From Tolypocladium sp. Sup5 PDA-1 (taxonomy: Eukaryota; Ascomycota; Sordariomycetes; Hypocreales; Ophiocordycipitaceae): a stretch of 64,000 nucleotides of DNA. Below, piece after piece: positions 54,522 to 64,000 of this stretch (position 1 is the first letter of the stretch; the number at the start of each line of letters is the position of its first letter). The DNA is taken from contig JPHH03000005.1 in the NCBI GenBank assembly GCA_000750105.3, positions 558,001 through 622,000 on the forward strand. Reading direction: 5' to 3'. The notes under the pieces were generated by a model. The model was not told the DNA's origin and did not search any database. It saw nothing but the letters and a program-made list of their open reading frames with translations. Made by a program: the position numbers and the translations under genes.

Positions 54522-56163
54522 ATGCTGTTTGGGCACTGGATACCCTCGCACGAAAACGACCTCCACCAGGCCAGCAGAGATGGAATGGCAACGCTCTCCC
54601 GCCAAGATCCCCGAATGTTCAAGAACTTTGTGCACTACACCACCAAGAAGCCCACAGACGACCAGCCCGAGTATGAGACGCCAGCGATCGCCGACCCAGG
54701 CCTCTTCGACCCACTCGGCAGCCAAAACGACGGCCATCTGCCCACCGCCGCCGAGTGCGCCGCCCACCTGGAGCTGCTCGAGGCCTTTTACGCCCTGCGT
54801 GCGCGCATCGTCGCGTCTGACCCGTTGGACAAAGTCTTCGGCATCGAGATGACGAAAAGGACCGTCTATCGCAAGCAGTACATGGTCGCGCAGCGCAAGT
54901 ACGTCCACGAGCCTCACACGCTCAAGGACGAGACGTGGAGCACCCGCCGGCGGCAAAAGTGGCCCTCCTTTCTCGACCTTGCCGTAGGGCGGTTCATCGT
55001 CTGGGCCAAGAAGATGGACTACGCTATATTTGCGGCCACAGGACTCACTGACTCGAGGTCTGAGGACGCAAAGGCGGCGGCGAATGTTCGTCTTCCATTC
55101 ATGCCGCCTCTAGGTACGCCTGATGTCTCTTCCATTTCGTGCCGATATAGCTAACGCGGGTTTTACATGCATTCAGACGTACTCATGGTCTGGCACGCCT
55201 TTCTGCTAAATCCCGTCAAGTTTGAAACGTACTGCAAGAAGCATTCTCTTGACTTGCTTCGAAAAGTGCCGTTCCCATGGGCGAGGATTGTACGCTACCC
55301 GGAGAGTTGGACAGGACGCCATGCTAACAAGATGCCAGCATGCGGCTCTCGATCCAAAGGATTGGTCTTACAAGCTGCCAGCGGCGTCGCAGATATGGCT
55401 CAATGACACAGCCTACCTTGAGCCCGACCTGTTCGAGTACCTCGCGGGGATCAGCCGCAAAAGAAGTCACATCATCAAGGTCCTCTGCAAGGGCGGCGAA
55501 TCGAAACCCATGGCGTCCTTGGAGAGCGTAGCCAAGTTCGAAGAATGGGAAAGCCTGTCGTCAAAAGAGCGTTGCTTTCTCGACATCATGCAGCAGGCAT
55601 CGACACAAGCGCGGCAGGTCAAAGCTCTCGTTGACGACGTCGAGCGGCAGGCATCCTTCGTAGCCAAGATGCACGACCATCTCTGGATTCACAGCCCAGC
55701 AGCCGAAGGTACCCTCCGGCGGGCCGTGGGGCGCTACGAAAGGTTCCTCGAGCTCTTCTCGCGCTGCAAAGGCAAGGTCCTCGTGCCGACGCTGGACATT
55801 GACCTGGTCTGGCACACGCACCAGCTTTCGGCTTGCCGCTACCAGGCCGCTATGAGCGCGCGATGCGGGCGCTTCATCAACCACGACGACAAGATCGCGC
55901 AGCCGAAGCTGGACAGAGGCATGGACCAAACCAAGGAGCTGTACCACATCCACTTCGGCGGGGAGTACTCGGTCTGCCTCTGCTGGGACTGCGAGGCGAT
56001 AGCGTCGGCGCTGGAGGCCAGTGACGACGGCGACACCTTGAACGCGGTCGGCGCCGGTATTTTGGCGCAGCGTGTGCAAAGTGACGTCGAGTATTACCGC
56101 GCTGTCGAGCTGGCCAGGAGGGAGGGCGTTACGCCCCCAAATCGCAAGATACTGGTTGCCTGA
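54522..56163 (+). CDS. Glycine-rich-domain-protein-like (GRDP/DUF1399 family)
   Basis: Function unknown in fungi. Three exons: 54522-55113, 55177-55289 and 55339-56163; 509 residues. The family hallmark, two WH-containing helices, is present: DVLMVWHAFLLNPVKFETYC (coded by exon 2) and LDIDLVWHTHQLSACRYQ. LKDETWSTRRRQKWPSFLDL and a Cys-rich CLCWDCEAIASA lie outside these. No signal peptide or membrane helix. The frame is open upstream of the chosen ATG, back to about 54405, so the start is uncertain. Plant GRDP1/2 proteins have been linked to stress responses, but that should not be carried over here. No neighbour explains its role. Confidence 0.78.
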
Positions 56164-56718
56164 GGGCGCTATGGCAGAAAGTCACATTGCGTGTATGTAG
56201 GATAGCCAGTAAATAGCATCGTCTCCTCGGTGTGCGATGCTGTAGATCCCAAGGTTGACATTCTTTCCGCCATGTGCAAGCATTAATGTTAAAAGTTGTT
56301 CCTCAGACGGCGGCAAGGCGGCGACGTCGGTCTGTCTATCTTATCGGTCGGGCAAACCTCGGCTCCCCACGTCACGTCACTTCGCGTGCTAAGTTGTCCC
56401 GAGGACGACTTGCGGCTCTTCTGAACCTTTCCTTACCCTCGGTCGGCACCCGCGTTTTCACCTCTCGCAGACACTTTCTGCTGCTGCGCTTGCTTGTCCT
56501 CGCAGGAAACCACCGGACATAGACGGTGTCTAACCTGTGGGTTGCATTTCCTTTCTTTTGCTCTCCACGGCCTCACGCACGTGGCTTCTTTTGGCCATGG
56601 TGCTTTTCAGGCGCAAAGCCAGAGAGGGCATTCCCCAACGCAGGAGATTGGATGGCCGCTAACCGCTACTTACCAGAAAATCAAGTGCAATCTGCGACGT
56701 CGGGACCGAACGAACACC
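56164..56718. promoter_or_regulatory. Upstream region of Pab2-like gene
   Basis: A 555-bp region holding the GRDP 3' flank and the Pab2-like promoter and leader. No gene seen. Confidence 0.45.
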
Positions 56719-57435
56719 ATGTCGGACGCCGGAAAGCCAGAGGAGAAGCCCGTGGCGGGCGATGGCGAACGAGAGCCGGACCACGATATCGCGGCGAGCG
56801 AGGAGGTGCGTTTGGCGCGTAAAGAGGTGGGACTGCTAAAAGGCAGCAACTGACGTGGCGCCGTTAGGAAGAGATTACGGCGATGAAGCGTCGTGTGGCG
56901 GAGATGGAGGAGGAGGCCAAGAAGCTTCGCGAGATGCAGGCGACCCTGGAGCAGCAGTCGGCCGACCTCGCCGACGACAAGGAGTCGATCGACTCGCGCA
57001 GCATCTTTGTCGGCAACGTCGACTACTCGGCCTCTCCCGAGGAGATTCAGGCGCACTTCCAGAGCTGTGGCTCCATCAACCGCGTTACCATTCTGTTGGA
57101 CAAGTTCACCGGCCAGCCGAAAGGGTAAGACTGCGACCTCGAGAACAATGAAACATGGAACATCTGTGCTGACTACGTGGTTTAGCTACGCCTACGTTGA
57201 GTTCACGGAACCCAGCCTGGTGGCCCAGGCACTTGTGCTAAACGAGAGCGTCTTCAAGGGCCGCAACATCAAGGTGACGCCGAAGCGAACCAACATCCCG
57301 GGCATGAGCCGCGGGCGTGGACGCGGTGGCTTCCGCGGTGGCAGAGGAGGCTTTGGACGAGGCGGTGGCTTCCCCCCCCGGGGCGGTTACCGCGGCGGAT
57401 ACCGGGGACGTGCTCGAGGCTACACGCCTTACTAG
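56719..57435 (+). CDS. PAB2: Nuclear poly(A)-binding protein, Pab2/PABPN1-like
   Basis: Binds poly(A) tails in the nucleus and influences tail length and exosome-linked RNA decay. Three exons: 56719-56805, 56868-57124 and 57186-57435; 197 residues, close to S. pombe Pab2 (166) and smaller than PABPN1. A Glu/Asp-rich N-terminus is followed by a coiled coil (about 30-65, MKRRVAEMEEEAKKLREMQ). One RRM at about 72-150 has RSIFVGNVDYSA (RNP2) and GYAYVEF (RNP1); intron 2 splits RNP1. An Arg/Gly-rich tail follows (GRGRGGFRGGRGGFGRGGG), a likely arginine-methylation target. Coiled coil plus single RRM plus RGG tail is diagnostic for this family. Confidence 0.93.
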
Positions 57436-60029
57436 GAGCAAGGAGGTGCATCTTCAAGCACGGAATCCGGCGGTAGCAATGGGCAGCCTGCTGACCCCAA
57501 CTACAACAGTGTAGGATATCAAGACTCGGTCGACTTTTTTCTCGGCTGATGGCACGTTTCTTCGACGGCCATGAGCGCAGTCTGCCCAGGGCAAGGCGGC
57601 ACGGGTCTCACGGGGCCTGTGTACGGCGTCGCTTGGCATCGCCGTGCGCTGCTGTCTGTCCAAGGGGAGTCGTCCGCATGGAGGAAAAGAGAGTGGAAGG
57701 AGCCGCGACTGTGTAAAAGATACCACTGCGGGAGGGAGGCAGTACTTGGAGTTCAGGTCTGATATTGAGATTACAGATGGCGACCATGGTTTGGCTGGTT
57801 AGATGAAAGACTTTGATCTGTTTTCCGAGACTTTGCATATGATGTATGCTTCGCCCGAGTGCGAAAGGTGACGGGGCCGGAAGCCGGCGCAGGCCAAGAC
57901 TGATGATGCTTGGATACAGTGGCTGAGCCTGGGTGGCTGGTTGCAATTGGTCAGCGTCCAGTTAGTCTCGTGACGCAAGTAGTGATGGAGATGGGCGATC
58001 CGCCTCCAACATGTAGAGATTAAAGTCTTGAGCAAGTACGTATCAGCGGGATCTCGTGTGGTGCCGCTGCCTGGTTGAAGAAGCCTGCGGGTGTACTCCG
58101 CGGCGGCACGGAAACACCAGTAGGGGAACAGGCTACATCACAACTGACCCAAAATCCGAACGGAAGTTTGGCGACAGTGGCTAAGACGCAGGGGTTTTCT
58201 TCTTCGGGTCACCGCTTAAAGCGACGATCCCAATAAACAGGCGCTGTCGTGATGTTCATTGCCTGCAGCCGAAGAAAGGAGAGACCGAGCAATGTCACAG
58301 CACTCATCTCAGCCCTGGTTATCAGGCTCAAGCAGCAAGCCTTCTAAAGCACAAAAAGCGGCACGTGTTTGCAAGGCAATTTAACTTCAACTCCCACGAG
58401 GAACCTCCACACGACGGGTTCAGCACTCACAACCCAAGCAACAAACCAAGCCACGGCCATGAAGCCCCCTAGCCACCACAGGGACCGGCGAAACCACCCG
58501 CGCCGCGAGTCTGGACGCAGAATGTCCGATATGGGCGCAACAAGACCAAACGAGGCGAGGATGCCGAGCAGAAGTAATCCCTCCTGCAGCTGATGTGCGG
58601 GTTGATCTGGCTTGCTAAAGTAGCATATCCAGGCTGGTGTTCCTAACCAAACTTCGAAAGCATGGCATCGATTGGCAAACTTGTATAGCCAACAGACAGC
58701 GGGATGAGCTTCAATAAAGGGATAAGCGGTGCAATTCATCGTCGCCTGATGGGCAAGGTCCGTCGAAATCAACTGTTGAAAGGATACCTTTCTGTATAAT
58801 TTGGAGTGAATCAGTCATGTGACTTGAGTCAAGTCGGCGCCAAGACTGAGCCGAGCCTAAGCAAAAGCGGCGACGACGCTAACCCAACTTGCTCAACGCC
58901 ACACGCCCTCGACAAAGGCATCACCGACTAATACGACACAGGCACCTTTTTGGCTTTCAGCCACCGGACGGCGGGAGCGGGAACACACAATCGAGACTCG
59001 CGGCGTGGCTCCACATGTACTTGCTCTCGGGGAGGACCACGGAGCATGCATGCAGTGCAGCCCTGCGGTTGACAGGAGAGTGTATTAATAACCCCAAAGC
59101 CGGGAGCCGAGTTTGGTAGCAGCCGGAGGCCTGCGGGCACGGCATCGTCGCAAAACACAGCCGAGCCTCGTGCTGGCTTGGGCATGCCCCGGGGGGACCC
59201 CTTGGGTGCTGTACGCCTTCTGCTCCGACACTGTGGCCGTCGCATGCGAGCAGCCGTTGAAACAGCCCCTAGCCTTTCAGCAGACAGAGCACTCCCTTTC
59301 GACGCGACGACAGCAGATGGAAAGAGTTGGTAGATACCTAGGAAGCAGAGCAAGGCAAGATGCGTACGGCAAGTACCTTAATAGCCTGTGGCTTTGCGAG
59401 GCCCAAGCTGGTGCCGCAGACCCGTGCGGTGGCTCTATGATTCGCCATCCACGGGTGCCGACTGCCAACCAGCGCTGCCCAGTGGCCTGGAGTGGCTCAG
59501 TGCCCAGCGGCCCCAGCCTACCTGGCCTGGCCGATGCGCCTCCGGTTCCAATCCGCTCCACCCTCTTTGCCCCCTCTTTGCCTCCACCCTCCCGTGCCAG
59601 CGCCTGGAGCCAACGCTGTGAAGCGCGCCTTTGTGATCTTCACACGCGGCCACCGACACACCTCGAGTCATCATCCTCTTTGGCTTCTCGTGTGTTTTGG
59701 CCTTTCCATCCTCCTCGCCCATCGCTTCTCCCGCCCGCCGCCGACGCGCACCGCTGCTCGCCTCGGAACCGGCGACGAACCTCCCCGCCGCCCGCGCCGT
59801 CACGTGCCTCTTATCGCTCGTCTGTCTCGCACCTGGAAGCGGGGAGTCGTAGCACCGTCTGCGCTTCTGCACAGCCTCACCACTTCCCTCAGCTTACTAC
59901 ATTACCCGTCCGTCGTCGTCACTGGCACCGTCGCAGCCTCCTCCCCCCCTGAGGAGCGTCGTTTGCGTCTTTGGCTGCGACTGTACGCATTGCTCGAGGC
60001 AATTCCCCGAGTGCTGAACCGGCGACGAC
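57436..60029. other. 2.6-kb intergenic region with one weak ORF
   Basis: Holds the Pab2-like 3' flank and the Rsp5 upstream region, the last 450 bp being C/T-rich. One membrane-protein-like minus-strand ORF (listed) is the only candidate gene. Confidence 0.45.
58344..58739 (-). CDS. Possible small membrane protein, 131 residues, uncertain
   Basis: From ATG 58739 the frame encodes 131 residues with two hydrophobic stretches, LLLLGILASFGLVAP and SLWWLGGFMAVAWFVAWVVS, separated by an Arg/Asp-rich loop (RPDSRRGWFRR). The loop is positively charged, which suits a helical hairpin with the loop in the cytosol. No family recognised. A chance ORF in GC-rich intergenic DNA is at least as likely; there is no intron or codon-bias support. 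Confidence 0.25.
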   Translation of the reverse strand: MNCTAYPFIEAHPAVCWLYKFANRCHAFEVWLGTPAWICYFSKPDQPAHQLQEGLLLLGILASFGLVAPISDILRPDSRRGWFRRSLWWLGGFMAVAWFVAWVVSAEPVVWRFLVGVEVKLPCKHVPLFVL

Positions 60030-62924
60030 ATGAGCGCCCGCACCGAGTCTGGGCTGCCTAAGTGAGTGCCTCCCGCGAGCGCCTCCCGCGAGCGCCTATG
60101 CTGCAGGTCGTGGCGAGAATGCTGCGATTCCGGATGCTAACAGCGCTGCAGCAAGCCCAATGTCCGCGTTACGAGTATGTCGCCGATACCTCTGCCGTCC
60201 ATCCAACCCGCCCGCAACGCCAAGTAGCTGACAACATCGCAGTCATCGCCGCCGATGGGCTCTACAAGAGAGATGTCTTCCGTACGTACCACCGCGCCCC
60301 GCGAACCACCCCCGACGCAACGAAATTGACAAGGTGATCAGGCTTCCCAGACCCCTTCGCGGTTGCGACCATCAATGGCGAGCAGACCAAGACGACAACG
60401 GTCAGCAAGAGGACACTGAACCCCTACTGGAACGAAAGCTTTGACTTGTAGGACCAACCCTCCCCACGTTGCGCACGCATGGATCACGTCGAGCTCACAG
60501 TGCCACAGCCGGGCCAACGAAGGCAGCATTCTGGCAGTGCAGGTCTTCGACCAGAAGAAGTTCAAGAAGAAGGATCAGGGCTTCCTGGGTGTCATCAACA
60601 TCCGCGTCGGAGATGTCATGCCGGACCTCGGACCAGATGCGGACGGTAATTAAACATCCCGCCACCCCTCGGTTGTGCACCGGAATGTTTCAGGCTGACG
60701 CAGAATGCCGCATCCAGACCAGATGCTTACGCGGGATCTCAAGAAGTCGACCGACAACTTAGTCGTCCACGGGAAGCTCATCATCAACCTGTCGTGCAAC
60801 CTGAGCACCCCAGCCCGCGGAGGACAAGCATCGGGCACTCGGCCAGCGTTGGCTGCCCCTGGTGCCTCCAGCATGTCCAATCTATCAGCACCCGCGCTGG
60901 ACAATCGGCCTGGCTCGTCGATGTCCGGGCAGAACGGCGTGGCCAACGGAGCCCAGGTCAACCTGCCACATCACCCCGCCAGTGCCAGCGCTACGCCGAA
61001 CCCCTCGGCAGCAAACGGCAACGCTCAGTCGCGGCCGACCAGCCAACTGAGTCCCTTCGAGGACGGTCAGGGTCGTCTGCCAGCCGGGTGGGAGCGCCGA
61101 GAAGACAACCTAGGACGCACCTATTATGTCGATCATAACACCCGCACCACCAGCTGGAACCGACCGACTGCGGGCGGTGCGGCAGAGCAACGAAGCGACA
61201 GAGAAGCGGCGACGCAGGTCGAACGACAGAGACACCAGAACCGTACCCTTCCGGAAGACAGAACGGGCACGAGCTCGCCGACTTTGCAGCAACAGCAGCA
61301 GGGGCAGTCGCAGCCAGGCGGCGGGAGTCCCACCACCACCAACAGCACTACCAGCAATGCTAACAGCAGCGCCACCATGATGCACACCGGGGCTACGAGC
61401 CCCGGCACTGGTGAGCTTCCTCCTGGCTGGGAGCAGCGTTGGACCCCGGAAGGGCGGCCGTATTTCGTTGATCACAACACGAGAACGACGACCTGGGTGG
61501 ATCCTCGCCGCCAGCAGTACATTAGGATGTACGGAGGCCAGAACGCCACGAATGGACAGATCCAGCAGCAGCCGGTGTCACAGCTTGGTCCCCTCCCTAG
61601 TGGATGGGAGATGCGGCTGACCAACACTGCTCGCGTCTACTTTGTCGACCACAACACAAAGACCACGACGTGGGACGACCCGCGCCTCCCTTCGTCCTTG
61701 GATCAGAACGTTCCTCAGTACAAGAGAGATTTCAGACGCAAACTCATCTATTTCCGATCCCAGCCTGCAATGCGCATTCTTAGTGGACAATGTCACATTA
61801 AAGTCCGGCGATCGCATATTTTTGAGGATTCCTTTGCCGAAATCACTCGCCAGTCCCCTACGGATTTGAAGAAGCGACTGATGATCAAATTCGACGGAGA
61901 AGACGGCTTGGACTATGGCGGCTTGTCTCGAGAGTTCTTCTTCCTCTTGTCTCACGAAATGTTCAATCCGTTTTACTGCCTGTTCGAGTACTCGGCTCAC
62001 GACAACTACACACTCCAGATCAACCCTCACTCAGGCATCAACCCGGAGCATCTGAACTACTTCAAGTTTATCGGACGGGTCGTGGGCTTGGCTATCTTCC
62101 ATCGACGGTTCCTGGACGCATTCTTTATTGGAGCGTTATACAAGATGGTGTTGGGCAAGGCCGTGGCCCTGGCCGACATGGAGGGTGTGGACGCCGACTT
62201 CCACCGCTCGCTGCAGTGGATGTTGGACAACGACATTTCTGGCGGCATTCTAGAACAGACGTTCTCCACCGAAGACGAGCGTTTCGGAGTACTGACGACC
62301 GAGGACCTCATCCCCAACGGTCGAAACATTGACGTGACGAACGAGAACAAGAAGGAGTACGTGGACCTCATGGTCAAGTGGCGCATTGAGAAGCGCATTG
62401 CGGAGCAGTTCCAGGCGTTCAAAGAGGGCTTCCAGGAGCTGATCCCCCAGGACCTCATCAATGTCTTTGATGAGCGCGAGCTGGAGCTGCTCATCGGAGG
62501 TATTGCGGAGATTGACGTGGACGACTGGAAGAAGCATACAGATTACCGCGGATACACCGAGTCGGATGAGGTGATTCAGAACTTCTGGCAGACTGTCCGC
62601 TCGTGGGATGGTGAGCAAAAGTCTCGCCTGCTGCAATTCACCACCGGAACTTCTCGAATCCCTGTCAATGGATTCAAGGATCTCCAGGGTAGTGACGGCC
62701 CGAGACGGTTTACAATCGAAAAGGCTGGGGAGATTACCAACCTGCCAAAGGCGCACACATGGTGAGTTGATGACAATGAAGCACTTCGGAAAGGGATCTC
62801 AGGAAGCTAACACTCTGTTTGCAGTTTCAACCGAATCGACTTGCCTCCGTATAAGAACATGGAGATGCTGCAGGGGAAGCTCACGATAGCTGTGGAGGAA
62901 ACCATGGGCTTTGGTCAGGAATAG
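60030..62924 (+). CDS. RSP5: NEDD4-family HECT E3 ubiquitin ligase Rsp5
   Basis: Ubiquitinates membrane transporters (via arrestins), RNA polymerase II and other targets; acts at plasma membrane, endosomes and nucleus. Seven exons: 60030-60061, 60152-60174, 60243-60281, 60342-60447, 60509-60645, 60718-62761 and 62825-62924; 826 residues. The C2 domain (about 12-140) is assembled from exons 1-6 (VTIIAADGLYKRDVF, DPFAVATINGEQ). Three WW domains begin near 233, 347 and 406 (LPAGWERRE, LPPGWEQRW, LPSGWEMRL). The HECT domain is about 448-826. The catalytic Cys is residue 794 in HTCFNRIDLP; its codon is split TG|T by the last intron. A Gln/Ser/Thr linker separates WW1 and WW2. The exon 6 acceptor must be at 60717, since nearer AGs break the frame. 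Confidence 0.97.
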
Positions 62925-63809
62925 ATGACGAAGCTGTACAACTGTGGAATGCATGTACGGGTGGTCTGGTCTCGTGTTGCACTATCCTGTAATCTCATTT
63001 TCAGAGAAACGTCTCGCTCTCCCCCCCCTTTTCCCCCACATGCTATCGTTCAACAACAAACTTTCGTTTGGGTATATTTCATTTGGCTGAAAGAGTCGAC
63101 AGACACGGGTCGTTTGGCGCTGGCGGGTTTTGTTCTTATCAGTATGAATCAACAGCAGCAGCAGCAGCAGCAGCAATATGTTTTGCTATGAGCGAGAAAA
63201 TAGGACGGATCCCCTCAGAGCCAAGCCGCGTTTATGGGCCCCCTTGCCGCGGTGTGCGGCAGAGACTGTGTCTGTATGTATGTCGTCTTGAACTTGTCGG
63301 GAGTCGGTGAATGAAGCGCAAAGATTGGCAGTCAAGAGTCCCGGTGCGCTTCGAGAGTCTAGATGTGCGATGTTGCGTTTGGGGCTGTGTGGTATGGGAT
63401 GCAGAGTGACTGACTCTATGAGCTTTCGGTTAGTATGGATTGATATATTCTTGTATCAACATATGGTGTTTACAACTTGCCTCTTCTGTCCATAATGAAG
63501 GGCTGTGCTTGTAGAGGTTGGTATCACCACTTCTGTCGATCAGCTGCCACCAGAATCAGCCCCAAGACATCACACGCAAGTCAGAGATCACGAACATGTC
63601 AGACCAGTGGAATGTAATGTTGTACAGCATTTTTGCAGTGGGCCCACATGGCGCCGTCCTGACCCCCCAGTGTGTACACCCGGTAAGAACAAAAGGAAAC
63701 TGATAGTTCATCTGGAGCTCGCCTCCTCGTCGCCCAGCCAGTATATGCCACACCCTCCACTTTCGATAGTCATCCACTCTTTCTTCCCCCTTTTCCCTCC
63801 CGCTCCATT
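62925..63809. other. Convergent 3' flank with CAG microsatellite
   Basis: An 885-bp region between the Rsp5 and complex I subunit stops; both 3' UTRs expected. No gene seen. Confidence 0.55.
63151..63175. repeat. CAG/AGC trinucleotide repeat
   Basis: About eight AGC units in the Rsp5 3' flank, about 230 bp after its stop. Confidence 0.9.
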
Positions 63810-64000
63810 TTACCGCCTGTACCACATGCGCGTGATCTTGGTGTTGCGCATCTTGCGCTGCAGCTGAAAGATGCCGTACATGAGGGCCTCGCTGGTGGGC
63901 GGACACCCGGGCACGTAGATGTCGACGGGGACGATGCGGTCGCAGCCGCGGACGACGCTGTAGCTGTAGTGGTAGTAGCCGCCGCCGTTGGCGCAGCTGC
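63810..64000 (-). CDS. NDUFS7: Complex I subunit NDUFS7/NuoB (PSST, 20 kDa), C-terminal part
   Basis: Nuclear-encoded core subunit of mitochondrial NADH:ubiquinone oxidoreductase; it holds iron-sulfur cluster N2, the electron donor to quinone. Only the last 63 codons are in the window; the 5' part lies beyond base 64000. The visible protein begins SCANGGGYYHYSYSVVRGCD and continues VDIYVPGCPPTSEALMYG, containing three conserved Cys, including N2 ligands. It ends KITRMWYRR, stop at 63810-63812. Confidence 0.95.
   Translation of the reverse strand, partial: SCANGGGYYHYSYSVVRGCDRIVPVDIYVPGCPPTSEALMYGIFQLQRKMRNTKITRMWYRR

Noticed and set aside
1..64000. CRISPR array, rRNA, intact transposon or biosynthetic cluster
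   Set aside because: No regularly spaced repeats, no transposase or reverse transcriptase motifs, and no core secondary-metabolite enzyme were seen in any frame.

Overview
The window is nuclear DNA of a filamentous ascomycete, most likely a Sordariomycete and possibly Hypocreales. The evidence is GC-rich coding sequence, introns mostly 45-120 nt with GTRAGT/GTAYGT donors, CTRAC branch points and YAG acceptors, and a gene set typical of that class (Boi-type SH3/SAM/PH protein, PSD2, Hrp1, Gyp1, Rsp5, CAP10-like GT90, Zn2Cys6 and C2H2 regulators). It holds 17 genes I can support plus two weak small-ORF candidates. Exon limits were worked out by hand from reading frame, phase and splice signals, without transcript data.

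Layout, left to right: a 5'-truncated FHA/forkhead factor (2-2062,+); a Boi1/2 polarity scaffold (2968-6040,-); an F-box-like protein (6921-8471,+); a PIAS-type SP-RING SUMO ligase candidate (10234-14016,+); a Zn2Cys6 factor (14803-16972,+); a HAD hydrolase (17211-18196,-) divergent from ribosomal protein L5 (18577-19725,+); an Mhp1-like leucine-rich-repeat protein (21915-25672,+); a small ORF (27162-27371,+); phosphatidylserine decarboxylase 2 (28023-31667,-) divergent from choline-phosphate cytidylyltransferase (34711-36185,+); a C2H2/fungal_trans factor behind a 4.2-kb gene-free region (40401-43815,+); an Hrp1-like RNA-binding protein (44494-47441,-) divergent from a Gyp1-like Rab GAP (48099-50274,+); a GT90/CAP10-like glycosyltransferase (50836-52653,-); a GRDP/DUF1399-family protein (54522-56163,+); a Pab2/PABPN1-like protein (56719-57435,+); the NEDD4-family ligase Rsp5 (60030-62924,+); and the C-terminal end of complex I subunit NDUFS7/NuoB (63810-64000,-).

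The genes are mostly unrelated housekeeping and regulatory loci, not a biosynthetic cluster or defence island. One pairing makes biochemical sense: PSD2 (makes phosphatidylethanolamine) and the cytidylyltransferase (rate-limiting for CDP-choline phosphatidylcholine synthesis) lie head to head across 3 kb. Hrp1 and Pab2 both act in mRNA 3'-end maturation but are 9 kb apart. I found no convincing tRNA, rRNA, CRISPR array or intact transposon.

The most unusual things here are in gene architecture: two predicted micro-exons (16 and 10 nt) in the Gyp1-like gene, a 1.17-kb intron in the Hrp1-like gene, a GC-AG intron in the Mhp1-like gene, and introns that cut through catalytic motifs in Rsp5 and the cytidylyltransferase. 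I did not find a clear undescribed system.
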